Origin: Uloborus plumipes
Lineage: Eukaryota; Arthropoda; Arachnida; Araneae; Uloboridae
NCBI GenBank assembly: GCA_038373865.1
Contig: JAXGGA010005798.1
Coordinates: forward strand, 1-64,000
Direction of reading: 5' to 3'
DNA: 64,000 bases
A program made the position numbers and the translations under genes. Under the pieces are notes generated by a model. It was not told the DNA's origin. It searched no databases and saw only the letters and a program-made list of their open reading frames with translations. Numbering within the stretch: the first letter of the stretch is position 1; each line of letters begins with the position of its first letter. Shown in pieces: positions 34,681-46,803 of this stretch.

Positions 34681-34849
34681 GTAACAATATTTGTCACTTA
34701 AGATAATCTTAAAGATTTCCGAGCAGAAATGCGTATTCAGAATAATTTTTAGTCATTATTGAAAAGTTTAAGGCAGCTTAAAATTCGGCAACAGAAAAGG
34801 ATTTAATCAACAGAAAGATCAGGAATAGTTATGTCATTAACTCCCACAC

Positions 34850-35103
34850 CTGATCTCTGAAGGGCAGATTGGCGAAAGAGGGAAGATTCTTTGCCCACTT
34901 GACCGCCATGAAAAGGAGTCTGGCAGAAGTCTCGTAGATGGTTTCTTGGCCTGGTGGAGGGCAACTAAATACAGGTCCCCCGACTTCCTGGGGCCCGTAG
35001 GGCCCACTTGGTCCTACCATTGGAATTCCTTGACGCTGCTGTTGCTGTTGCTGCTGCTCCAGCAACTCTTCCCGAGAGATGTCGGACATGTGACTATCCA
35101 ATG
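34850..35103 (-). CDS. Hr51: Hr51 exon: poly-Gln hinge and start of ligand-binding domain
   Basis: 254 nt, acceptor GTTTTAG, donor GATCAG|GTGTGG. Residues 198-282. It carries seven glutamines at 214-220, then a Gly/Pro-rich stretch, then the beginning of the ligand-binding domain: [20 protein letters not shown] (residues 253-272) and [10 protein letters not shown]. The last segment, with the following exon, forms the nuclear-receptor LBD signature around helices 3-4. Phase 1 in, phase 0 out. Nothing is broken. Confidence 0.93.
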
Positions 35104-36240
35104 CTAAAACGAAACGAAGTATGTGCTGAATCAGTAAAATCAACAAATATTTCTTACTTAGATTAAAAAAAAAAAAAAATCAGGCTAGCAAGTGTTTCAG
35201 GAAATCGCGAACTAGTAAAGTGGGGTTTTGAATCAGCACCAACATATTGCGATTTTTCTTTAAAGAAAAAGGTACACTTTTAAAACTGCGTGTTGCAAAC
35301 GATACCTTTTAGAATAAAACGTTATAACAGCATAAATATTCGTTTAAGGGTTCCAAATGAAATGGAAGTGCCATAGGTAGGGCCCGATTAAGATATCACG
35401 AGGCCCTAGGCCAAATACATTTTTTGGGGCCCCCTGCACTGAGGCTTCCCAATTATAGACATAGGATACAACAAATTTAGGCATTGACTACAACAATTTT
35501 AGCCATTTGGGGGCCCCTAAGTTGTGGGGGCCCTAGGCCGTGGCCTATTCGGTCATCAGGCCCTGGCCATAGGAGTATCAGGGGGGCCAACTGGCACATT
35601 TAACGGGATGTCGCTGGTGCTACAACGTTTCACCCTAAAAGGTACCATCTGCAATCCCCAGTTTTAACAGTTAAGAACCACTCTACTTCGGTTTAAAATG
35701 TGTGACTTCTTTTACAAAATTCACGTAACTCAATACTCTTATGAAAGGTTTCTTTTTATTTGGAAACTATGCAAAATATGTTTCTAAACTACAGAAGTAA
35801 CATCTCTGATGAAATTAATTTTGGCGTAAAACCCCTTCTGTTTTGCACGTGATAACCAACATGAAAAAAAGGGAGGGGGCGGGCCTTGAGCGATTGACAG
35901 AGTTGTCCAAAGAATATAATCATCTTTAAGATTTTTAAAGGAAAAGAAATTTAAAAATGGATAGTTATTTTACAGAGCTAAATTATGCTCTAAACGTATT
36001 AAAAAATCATTAAAGATTTTTATTTGTTAAACTCAAATGTGTGTGTGTGTGGAAGTTTCAACTTCAAAGATAACTGGACAGTTTAAAAATTACCAAACGT
36101 ATAAATCAGAATTTTTATTGAAAACGGACAAATACAGTACTGACAGCGAAATAAGAAAACAAAAAAGCGTTTTATCTCATAGGATTTTTTTAAACTGAAA
36201 TTCGTGGAATAAAATACTCGTATAACAGATTAAAACAATA
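35104..36240. other. Hr51 intron 3, proximal part
   Basis: No gene. A low-copy-looking GC-richer block at about 35375-35600 contains repeated 'GGGGCCC' and 'CCCTAGGCC' words, probably an old repeat. A (GT)n tract is at about 36040. Confidence 0.4.
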
Positions 36241-38266
36241 AGTTCTGTCAAGAACTAAACGAGCCTACTTTCCCGTACATCGACATCGGCATTCTAGCAT
36301 CTGATCATTATTCTCTTGATCATCTGAGACTAAACATTATGTCAAACATACCTTTTTAGCACTTAAAGCTGATTTCTAAAAGCAAAATATACCCCTCTCA
36401 TCAGATGAAATAGAGATATAAAAAGTAAATAAATGAATAAATGAAGTTTTGTCGCACCTTTTAAAGAATGTAACTGTTACAGTTCTTCCGTAGAAAAATT
36501 CCTCAATCGTTTTCAAAAAAAAAAAAAAAATTAAAAGTACAAAGTACATCAAAACACATTTTATCAAAGAAAGGAAAAAAAACTCGTCCGTCGACAAAAT
36601 GTCTCGATTTTCACTTTTAAACCGTTGCCAGTTGTTAAATATAAATAAAGAATAAAATGCCCTCGTGAATGAAACACTTTTGTTACAAAAAAAATCGTCT
36701 GCCAAAAAAAAAAAAAATAATAGTAATAAATAAAATAACACAAATGAATAAATAAACAAAAAATCGTATGCACAGTCACTCATTTTTTTCTGAGCTTGCA
36801 TTTCCGCCATGTTTGTGGAGTCGGGGTCGGAATCAGAGTCCTCACAGAAGATTATTCAGAAAAGTACTTTACAAACATTATTTATCAAAACCATTTTTTT
36901 ACAAAGTTAGTTTGAAGGAAATCTGACTTTAAGTTCCAGGATCAACATTCAACCTAAATTCCCCGTAGTGCGCTAATGTTAAATTTTTTTCTGAACGGTT
37001 CAATATTGAACGAAAAATGGTTCAAACCAAAAAGCGAAATAAGGGAATGAACTCTCCGAGATCTTTCAAAACAAAAAAAAGTTTATTCCATTCGGATGGT
37101 TCACTCAGAAGTTATTAGGTGGGGAAAGGTTGCTTGAATGGTTCAATGTTGAACGAAAAAAATGTTCAAATTGAAAATTTAAATACTGTAATGAAGTATC
37201 CTTGCTGAGATCCTTCGAACAAAAAAAAAAGTTTATTTTAAATCGGACTGTTCACTCAAAAATTATTAGGGGTGACAGCTTGCTTGAGCGGTTCAATGTT
37301 GAACGAAAAATTGTTCAAATCGGAAATATAAATACGGGAATAAAGTATCCTTGATAAGATCTTTCGAACAAAAAAAAGTTTGTTGAAATCGGACTGTTCA
37401 CTTCAAAAGTTAGCATCGCGGGACAGTTGTTTGAACGGTTCAAAGTTGAACCAAAAATTGTTCAAATCGAAAAATCAAATATGGGAATGAGTTGTACTCG
37501 CCGAAATCTTTCCAACAAAAAAAAAGTTTGTTCAAATCGGAATGTTCATTCAAAAGTTATTAGGGGGGGGAAAGGTTGCTTGAACTGTTCAATGTTGAAC
37601 CAAAGTTGTTCAAATCGAAAAATTAAATATGGGAATGTGTTGTAATCGCCGAGATCTATCCAACAAAAAAAAGTTTGTTCAAATCGGAATGTTCATTCAA
37701 AAGTTATTAGGGGGGAAAGGTTGCTTGAACGGTTCAATGTTGAACGAAAAATTGTTCAAATCGAAAATGTAGATACAGGAATGAAGTATCCTTGGAAAGA
37801 TCTTTCGAACAAAAAAAAGTTTGTTCAAATCGGACTGTTAACTAAAAAGTTAGCATCGCGGGACAGGTTGTTTGAACGGCTCAAAGTTGAACCAAAAATT
37901 GTTCAAATCGAAAAATCAATGGGAAAATCATATGGGAATGAGCTCTACTCGCCGAGATCTTTCCAACAAAAAAAAGTTTGTCCAAATCGGAATATTCATT
38001 CAAAAGTTATTAGGGGGGGACAGACAGACCAACCGACAGACCGACCGACACACAAATTCCCCATCTCAATACCCTACTTTCAAATTTTTAATTTTTCGAT
38101 ATTCATTTTACCTTTTTATTTTTTTAACTTGGCGATATTTTTTGGACTTGGCGATATTTTTTTTAACTTGGCAATATTTTTTGGACTTGGCGATATTTTT
38201 TAGATGCATTAAGCCAATTTTAATACTTTTTTCGTCTTTCTTTTATTTTTAACGGGAAAGTAGGCT
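36241..38266 (-). mobile_element. 2-kb terminal-inverted-repeat element, copy 2 (inverted)
   Basis: Reverse-complement counterpart of 11881-13845, with ends AGCCTACTTTCCCG (36262) and CGGGAAAGTAGGCT (38253-38266) and the outer palindrome AGTTCTGTCAAGAACT at 36241. It lacks the 403-bp TTAA element and so shows its empty site. It holds about seven of the ~147-bp units against four in copy 1, and a fourfold 'TTGGCGATATTTTTT' repeat at 38128-38202. No transposase seen. Confidence 0.75.
37040..38020. repeat. About seven ~147-bp tandem units in copy 2
   Basis: Units carry 'GGTTCAATGTTGAACGAAAA', 'ATTGTTCAAATCG', 'GAGATCTTTC', 'AACAAAAAAAAGTTTGTTCA' and 'TTCATTCAAAAGTTATTAGG'. Same family as 12112-12665, in opposite orientation. 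Confidence 0.75.
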
Positions 38267-38279
38267 AAAAAAAAAAAAG

Positions 38280-40690
38280 AACTCGATATACTTTCATACG
38301 TTGAAATCATTTTAAAGATAGCACAAAAATTTCAAATTACTAGCTCTTTCTATTAGATCTCATTCTATTAGGTTATGTTTCTAGAAAAACCATTACATGA
38401 ACTGTACTGTATTTAGAAAATTTAAACTGCTACAAAATATCACTACTCCTTAGTTTAAGCTGTAAAAAGATTCCCATGTTTTTATTTCAACGAACGTCGT
38501 TAAAATTAATTTTTATTTCTATTCACGATAAAAGAAAAAGTATTTGAAAGCCCTTCAGAGATTAAATTCTTCATTAATATTTATTTATTTTTAACTTTGG
38601 GTCTTGTTCTTTTAAAATGACAAAAAATACCGTTCTCTGTTGAAAATATAACTTTTTTCAAATTAAAAAAAAAAAATCTATTTCGCTAAAACTAATTCAA
38701 AAACTAGTTTCTTACACCTAAAAAATAAACTATGAAAACAAAGAGAGGTGTTTCTTTTGGGTAAAAACAAAAAATAGCGTTTTTTAAACATATTTTCTAA
38801 TCTTTTTCTTTACTTTTTAATACTATCTTGTAAAAAGAACCGAGCACAGTGTTTACTTCGTTAGTTTCATTAACGCTAAATTGCATTTATTACAATTCTC
38901 ATCTCTTTAAAAATAATTAGATGAGTTCAGCGGTATGCAAAACCATGGAATCGAAACCTCCTCCCTCCCCACACATTAGTATTCTATTCATAAAACCGAT
39001 TATTTTTTTCATTCAACTACCTTCATTTGTTCTCATTAGAAAGCTAATTGAATACCTTTCAGGTAATTTAATTTCCCAGAGGAAAAAAAAATAACCTACC
39101 TCTTCAGTCATCACGACAAATAAAATAATTTCAATTTTTTACCACTTTATATAAAAAAGAAGTAAAAAACCATTTTCACTTGGTTTGCTTCCATATTCAA
39201 TTACCAGGCCCAATGATCCAAACATTATGTCAAAAAATGCTTTTTCTCTCGCTTTTGTGTACATCTTTTCTTCTTAATAAAGCTTTTATTTTTTTCCCCG
39301 TCTGCCATTGTTTCACCAGACGTAAAATAAAATTTCAGCCCGCAAAAAATACTTAAGGTATTCTCCCCTACTTAAACTCATTTCTCCATTGTTTCAGCGA
39401 ATTTAATTTTCTTCCAAATAAAAGGAGAAAAAAAAGTAAGCATTCTCGCATCTTAATAAACATTTCTTTTTAAGTTTCTTTCCGTTAATTTCTCTAATCG
39501 CGTTCCTAAACATTAACTTTTTTTAATGCTTTTCATTTTTTTGCCAGTGGACGCTGACTTATTAAAAATGTCCAGTTTCTTTCAGGCAGTTACTCATTAG
39601 CTCTTTAATGCTTTTTCGTAGCTAGGCTGGTTGGATTCACTTCGTTTTTATGCCTAGTAATTTCATTAAAGTAGGGAAAACCGCATTTTGTGCGGCTGTC
39701 AACTTTTGTGTCTCACATACTGTCTAATGACATGGGTTTAGGGAAAAAACCGAAGCGTAGGGGAAAAAATAATCTGCACACAAGGTTGTTCATTTTTCTC
39801 TTCTGATTCTTTTTTCCCTTCTTTTGCTTTTAAAAGTAACTTTAAGTAATGAAGTGTATGAAAATAGGGTGCAATAAAAAAAGGTGCCTTAAAAACAGCG
39901 TAACCTTTTCTTTTTCTAGTTTTGAATGCGGTTTTTTTAGTAAATGAATAAAAGAGAATTAATTTTTCTAGTACTTAGCATTTTCCATGAATCAGAACAT
40001 GCCTGGAATAAAAAGAAGCTTTAAAAAGGATTACATAAAGAACTGCTTAACATTTAATACGATTTAAAATGCGCTTCTTTTCTCTAATAATAATCTGCTC
40101 TAATGTAAAGAAAGCAGAAAATCATTTAAAAAAAAGAAAAAAAAACTTTAGAATCATAGAAAATATATGCTTTGAGATAAAACTTCATTGGTATGTCTTT
40201 AATATTTAGCGCTACGTTAAAATAATATAGAAAAAACATAACACTAAGCATGCATTTGTTTTATCTCTCAATTGTTTTTGCACATAAATCCTAATAAATA
40301 AATAAATAAATAAATAAAACTTACTTATCACTAGATATGCACATTTTAGACATTACAAACTCAAACTGTTTTGAAATCTTTCAGTATGGCAAAAAAGATC
40401 CTTTTAAAATGTTTTCAAAAATATTGTTCACAGATTCTTGCAACTAAAATGTCCGATCAAAAAAAAAAATAATAATAACTTCCTCTTTTACAAAAGAACT
40501 AAATGAATCAAGTACCTAAAACTGCTTTTTCACTACAATAAAGTACTAAAACATTTTTATGTGTCAACAAATTACATAAAAATATAAATATTACTTGTAT
40601 TTGTATCAGAAAATTAATACTATAACAAAACCTTAAATTTTATAAAAATTTCAAAAAAAAGTCTGCCATTGACAAATTTGCTTGTAGCTA
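38280..40690. other. 2.4 kb of Hr51 intron 3 without recognised features
   Basis: AT-rich with a short (AAAT)n tract near 40295-40318. No coding region or defined repeat. Confidence 0.45.
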
Positions 40691-40691
40691 A

Positions 40692-40993
40692 GGCAGGGAT
40701 TCAAGTGAAACAGCACTGCGATCGCTTCGAATTGCAATCGCTACTGGAAGTGAATTACATTATCATCAACTTAAATTGGCCTGACGTCACTACGGGTGGA
40801 GCCAATAAGAGCTCACAAGCACTCAGCGATCTCCTCTTATTCGCCAAGTAGGCTGTGACGTTTTATCTAGCTCGCTTTTCATGGGCAAACGTCACGCTGA
40901 CGTCACGATGTTTTTATCAAGAAACGTTCTAATGTAATTCATTTCCAGTCGCGATTGTAATTTGCGATTGCCTGTTTCACTTGAATCCCTGCC
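40692..40993. mobile_element. Harbinger-like MITE A
   Basis: 302 bp, ends GGCAGGGATTCAAGTGAAAC and its reverse complement, flanked by TAA (40689-40691 and 40994-40996). A 3-bp TWA duplication with a GGC start is typical of PIF/Harbinger elements. Non-coding. Confidence 0.8.
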
Positions 40994-40996
40994 TAA

Positions 40997-41185
40997 GGCA
41001 GGAATTCAAGTGAAACACCATTGCAATCGCTTCGAGGCGATCGCAAATTGCAATCGCTACTAGAAGTCGAATTACATTAGAATCGCATCTCGTAGCGATT
41101 GTAACGTTTCACTTGAATCCAAATTTGGGAATTTGCGATTGCAATGGTGAGTTGCGATCGTCTGTGTTTCACTTGAATTCCTGCC
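40997..41185. mobile_element. Harbinger-like MITE B (short variant)
   Basis: 189 bp, ends GGCAGGAATTCAAGTGAAAC. It abuts MITE A and shares the middle TAA, with TAA again at 41186-41188. It is a shorter subfamily, the same type as the copy at 51.8 kb. Confidence 0.75.
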
Positions 41186-41225
41186 TAAGAGTCTATAGGT
41201 TTAAGATCTAATGGAAAGAATATAA

Positions 41226-41526
41226 GCAGGGATTCAAGTGAAACAGCACTGCGATCGCTTCGAATTGCAATCGCTACTGGAAGTGAATTACATTATCATC
41301 AACTTAACTTGGCACTGACGTCACTACGAGCGGAGCCAATAAGAGCTCACAAGCAGTCAGCAATCTCCTCTTATTCGCCAAGTAGGCTGTGACGTTTTAT
41401 CTAGCTCGTTTTTCATAGGCAAACTTCACGCTGACGTCACGATGTTTTTATCAAGAAACGTTCTAATGTAATTCATTTCCAGTAGCGATTGCAGTTTGCG
41501 ATAGCCTGTTTCACTTGAATCCCTGC
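41226..41526. mobile_element. Harbinger-like MITE C
   Basis: 301 bp, nearly identical to A and D, ends GCAGGGATTCAAGTGAAAC. The TSD is less clear here because the outermost base differs. Confidence 0.75.
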
Positions 41527-41702
41527 CATAGATAGACTGGCACTAGAATATACGAAAAATCTTGGATTTAATCATGATGGAAACTTTGAAATCGAAATAA
41601 GGAAACAGAAATCCGACTTTTTTTACAATTCATGATAACAAAATGGGTTTATGAATCTAGCAAACGAACTAATATTTATCGTCTACAATATTTATTGCTT
41701 TA

Positions 41703-42004
41703 GGCAGGGATTCAAGTGAAACAGCACTGCAATCGCTTCGAATTGCAATCGCTACTGGAAGTGAATTACATTATCATCAACTTAACTTGGCTTGACGTCA
41801 TTACGGGTGGAGCCAATAAGAGCTCACAAGCACTCAGCGATCTCCTCTTATTCGCCAAGTAGGCTGTGACGTTTTATCTAGCTCGTTTTTCATAGGCAAA
41901 CGTCACGCTGACGTCAGGATGTTTTTATCAAGAAACGTTCTAATGTAATTCATTTCCAGTAGCGATTGTAATTTGCGATGGCCTGTTTCACTTGAATCCC
42001 TGCC
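41703..42004. mobile_element. Harbinger-like MITE D
   Basis: 302 bp, nearly identical to A, flanked by TTA (41700-41702 and 42005-42007). Confidence 0.8.
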
Positions 42005-42007
42005 TTA

Positions 42008-43004
42008 GGATACATTTTATTTCAACTGTAATTTCGGTAAATTTCTTTAGTGGCAACACTTGATTTTTTTTTATTATCGTTTGCTGCTTGAAATTAAATG
42101 TTATTTTAAAATATTAACATTCTTAAAAAACTTTATTAGAGCAAGTTGAATAAAAAGAGTTGCTTCAAATGCTTTGTAGAGCGAGTTTTTTAGTCAAATT
42201 CTCAGTTGGTGGCTATAATTGGGGACATTTATTTATTTATTTATTATTCTACTGAAAAATGAATGAAAATAGGGCTGAGATGGATAAAAGCGTGAACTCA
42301 AGTGTAACGGCATCGAATCAAAGTAGGAAATTTGATGACACAGCAAAAGGTGAGCATAAAGTTCCTCCTTTTTAGTCCGATAAGCCTGATGTATGGTTCT
42401 TATTGCTCTTCCAAGCGGAAGCACAGTTTAAATTTGCCATTATTATAAATAAAGAAACCAAATTCGATTATTTTTTATCATAATTAGAATTAGAACCCAT
42501 TGAAAATATTTAGGTCATTAATGGTGAGGATAACGAAACAAAATGCACCGATTATTATACCGAGTAATTTGCTAGTTACATCAAATAGTTATTTTAATCT
42601 TTAGAAATACGAACACATTACAATAATACTTTTTAAAAAGGTTTTATGCTAGTTGTGACTTTTGAAAATTATCAACTGTAATGCATTGAAGGCCACATCG
42701 GCTTTGCAATACGTTATTGGAGGCCACATCTACAAGCTTCATGGAAGAAGTTTATTAAATCCAGAAAAACAATGTTCTAAGAAGCTATCTGAAACTTCTG
42801 ACGAGAAAACTAATGGATAAAATATTATCCATTAGATTTCTAATCATTATCGCGTTAAATGTCTGTGACCGATGTTGAAAAAAACGAGTGGTCAAATAAA
42901 TTACTGAAGAACAAAGTCACAAAATGAATTATAAACACTTTAAGAGAAACAAAAACTCCCCGATTTTTCTGGATTTTTACTGTGCTCTGATAAATTTTCT
43001 CTTA
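42008..43004. other. Intron sequence, nothing recognised
   Basis: AT-rich, no coding or repeat feature identified. Confidence 0.4.
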
Positions 43005-43186
43005 AAGCAGGGACGTCATTTCAAGTTTTTCCAGGGGGGGGGGGGGGCAAAGGGTCCAAACACAATGCAATTTCATCGGAAAACATGAAAAACCAATCCC
43101 ACTTATATGTAAATACATTGATTTCTCAAAGTCAGGGGGGGCGGCAATTGACCCCCCTCCCCCCCCCCCTAAATGACGGGCCTGCT
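43005..43186. mobile_element. Short G/C-run MITE-like inverted repeat
   Basis: GCAGGGACGTCATTTCAAG on the left and AAATGACGGGCCTGC on the right are imperfect inverted ends. A G14 run and a C-rich run lie just inside them. Confidence 0.4.
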
Positions 43187-43476
43187 TGAAGCCAGTGATT
43201 CCCAACATTCAAATATTCTCTAATATCACTTCTACTCTTTGAACATCGAAATTACAAAAGAACATATTATGTTGTGATGCACAGCGAATGTGTATGTTAT
43301 ACACGTGTAATAGTCGCTTTAAGTACTTTTTAAATTCTTAAACAAGATGCTGCAATACACAAAAGCGTATGCAGACAAACCATTTCAGGGTTGGGGGAGG
43401 GGTGGCCTGAGTTAGAAATTCGCCTGGCAATTTCTCGAAATAGAAGTTCCAAAATCGCAATTCTCATCGATGATAA

Positions 43477-43890
43477 CCCTACTAAAAATGACCCGTAGAG
43501 ATCACTAAAAAAAATTGTACGAGGAAATGGCCAACGGATATCAATAGAGCTAAATCAGTAGAGGTCTACTGATATCAGTTGAACAAAATGCTATGGATCC
43601 TTATTGATATCCATAGATTCTACGGTTTTGTTCTACTGATATCACTAGACCTTTACTGATTAAGCTCTATTGATATCCGTTGGCCATTTCCCCGTACATT
43701 TTATTTTTATTCTATGGTGCTATGGATCTTTATTGATGTCCATAGACCCTACGGTTTTGTTCTATTGGTATCACTGAAAGATGCTATGGATCTTGTTTTG
43801 GTCTCTACTGATTTAACAGTATTGATATCCGTAATCCATTTCCCCATACAATTTCTTTTTATTGATCTTAATGGGTCATTTTTACTAGGG
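43477..43890. mobile_element. GATATC-rich MITE, copy 1
   Basis: Inverted ends CCCTACTAAAAATGACCC and CCCTAGTAAAAATGACCC (reverse complement) enclose 414 bp rich in GATATCAATAGA-type words. The TSD is not clear. Confidence 0.65.
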
Positions 43891-43959
43891 ATAGAACTAC
43901 TCGAACAAGGTTGTGTGTCATTGCACAAGTGGTGTGCCAAATATCCAGCAGAACAAAAG

Positions 43960-44110
43960 TGATATATGCTGAAGCAAATGCTCCCGCAGTTCGATCATAG
44001 CATCCTAAGACTGCAGTTTCGCCCTTATTGTGGACTCCACAGTTAGGAATAGCCAATGATCGAGCCGGAGGCAAAAATCGTCTTAATGTAGCTGAGATAG
44101 CCAACAAACT
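43960..44110. repeat. Diverged repeat related to 63690-63840
   Basis: Shares GACTGCAGTTTCG, 'GGAGGCAAAAATC' and 'AACTGGTAGATAAAGTGAA'-type words with the block next to the palindrome at the right edge of the window, in the same order. Confidence 0.5.
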
Positions 44111-44744
44111 GGTAGATAAAGTGAATTTGTCTGTTTATACGTAATAGCATTAATTAGCCACAGTATAAAGATTTTGTACCTATCAGGGCATAACACTACA
44201 TTGAAGTCTCAAATTTTAATGAATATGCATCGAGACTTATTATACATCACATGGAGATGTATGGAAAATACCTTCAAAATGATGATTCTTAGACTAAAGA
44301 CAAACTTATTTATGGAACTTCAAATGCTCCATTTTTCACAATGCGCACAATGTACAATTTACACATGAAGAGGCCAATTTTTTTGTATCCAGTTTAAAGA
44401 ATAAAAATGTGTTTTTCTTTAATTGTCTTTTAAAAATAATATCTTTGAAATGAATGGTTGAACCATATGTCTGTGATGATTTGAAAGAAAACTATTGATT
44501 TTTTTCAAACATAAAGGGAAAAAAAAAATGACTGGCATAATCTATGAATCTGTAATATAAGATTTTAAAAAGTCAGAAATTTTATCAGTTAAAATTTCAG
44601 TCGAAGTTTATTATTTTAAAATTATAGTTATCTTTATTTACAAAATTTAAAATCATGGGCTTTTTTTATTATTATTATTAATAACCTTCCTAGCTCACTA
44701 ATTTTACCGAGACTCACTACTTAAGTTTAAACTTAATGATTTCA

Positions 44745-45153
44745 TTTCTACAGGTATCAATTGGAATTAGTATAACCTATCGGATTTCTATTGATGTTAA
44801 TTAAATCTTTAAGTGATATCCATTGGGATCAGTATCCCACTGACCAGATTTCTGTTGATATCTATAAAGCTTCTAGTGATATCCATTGAAATGCTTTCCT
44901 ACTGACCAAATTTCTATTGATGTCTATAGGGCTTCTATTGATATCCATTGGGATGCTTTCCTACTGACCAAATTTCTATTGATGTCTATAGGGCTTCTAT
45001 GGATATCCATTGAGGTCATGATCAATAGGCTACAGGTATCAATAGTTTCTATCGATACCAATAGAGACATCGATAGAAATCAATTCATATCAATAGAACT
45101 CTACCGATATCAATAGATTTTTCTATTGATCTCTATGGGTCATTTTTAGTAGG
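44745..45153. mobile_element. GATATC-rich MITE, copy 2 (left end unclear)
   Basis: The right end reads GGGTCATTTTTAGTAGG as in copy 1. The interior repeats 'TTCTATTGATGTCTATAGGG' and 'GATATCCATTG' several times. The left end is not preserved well enough to place exactly. Confidence 0.55.
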
Positions 45154-45159
45154 AAAGAG

Positions 45160-46397
45160 ATGGGGGTTTGAGGTTTTCTCCTCAGAAATTCATTGAAACT
45201 AGTTCTAAAAATGAAATTACAGACCTGCTTTGGTGTTTGGGGAAAAAGAGGCTCGAGGATCCTTTGAGAAAATTTTAAAAAATAAAAAAATATATGCAGG
45301 CTATTTTTGGTACCATTAGTAGAAGAAATGACACTTGAAAACTCTCTCCAGGCCATTTTTCTAGAAATTAGGGCTCGAAAAGAGCAATTTGACTTTTTAG
45401 TGTTGCTAGGACGTTTCTCGAAACTAAAGTCTTAAAACTAACTTTAAGAGATCTTTGGTAACGTTTAGGGGAAAGGATGGAGCTCTGTGTTCACACCGAT
45501 ATTGTTTCGAAATCCATGTTCCAAAAGCGCTATCAAAAACTAGTTAAACTAAAAAAATCTGCTAATGATAAATCGCCGAATACACTTTTTGCTTGCCATT
45601 GGTGTAATATAGTAAGTTAAAAGGTTTCATGGTAATTCTTCAGTTACGGTACTTTTGAGCAGTCAAAAAACGCAAATTTTAACAGTGATTATTTTTGTTA
45701 TTTTAATGTATTAAACATCTTTTTACGCCATTCAATTGCAATGTTTGAGTCAAAAAGTCTATAAATCGTAGATATATACTAAAGCTTGAGTCTAAAACAA
45801 AAATTGATGGTGGGCAAGTGGCAAGTAAAACTAAAAAGTTAATGGCCACATTGAACCATGTCCCAAAACTGCAATCCTATTTCATTGCATTTGCATATAG
45901 TAATATTGCATTGTGCGTTTGCATAGATCTTAACCAAAAATACTATATGTAAAAGAAAACGGTTTGGAAAAAGAAAAAAAAACTTACATTTTTTGAAGAA
46001 TAAAATTATTTATTTTGAAATCCAAATAATGAGACATTATGAAAATAAAACAAAAACTAGAAGCACATGCCTCCTTGAAGTTTAATAAACATTTAATTTG
46101 CTGATTAATCATAAATTTAGTCATTTTTGATTATTTTTCCAACTAATTGTTTTAGCATTTTCTATATTGAAATTATGTATTTAGATGATTTGTAAAGCAG
46201 AAATGTCGGTTTTCTCTCCAAGTAAACATTGACCGCCAGTGATGATGATGATGGCTATTTTCTTTTCATAATCGGCACGATGCATTTAGGCATTTTGTGT
46301 ATTTTTTCAGAAAAAAGTAGGTCGCCAGTTTGGCGACTAACATCACATTTTGTAGTCGCCAAAAAAAATTGCCACCACTTGCGAGTTGCGATCGCTA
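45160..46397. other. Intron sequence, nothing recognised
   Basis: No coding region. A 'GTCGCCAGTTTGGCGAC' palindrome at about 46320-46336 may be an old MITE end. Confidence 0.35.
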
Positions 46398-46803
46398 CCC
46401 AAGTAGCATCAACTCATCGGATTTTGCTCGGCCGATCAACAAACTCCTCGTAAACTGATCCTGTAACGCACGATGACATCGTTCCGATCAGTATCCGAGC
46501 ATGGTTTTCGATGAGCTACTTTTCATCGGAAAGCGATATCCTTCCGATCAACTTTCCCGATGAAAATAAGATGAGCTATATTCCATCGGAAAACGATATC
46601 CTTCCGATCAAGTTTCCCGATGAAATTCCTCAGCACAGGACTGTTCTGCTCGTAAATTGCTCCAAATCTCATCGTATTCCCATCGGATTTTGCTGCTCGG
46701 ATTTTGCTTGGCCGATGAGACATATTAGATCATCGGCCGATGAGAATTTCATCGGGTTTGGATGAATGGCCGATCATCGGCCGATGAGATGATGCTGCTA
46801 GGG
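46398..46803 (-). mobile_element. Palindrome-rich GATGA/CATCGG MITE, copy 2
   Basis: Reverse-orientation relative of 28722-29117, with CCCAAGTAGCATCAACTCATC-like left and GATGCTGCTAGGG right ends. It contains an extra near-repeat of 'TCATCGGAAAGCGATATCC' compared with copy 1. TA precedes it but is not preserved on the right. Confidence 0.7.
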
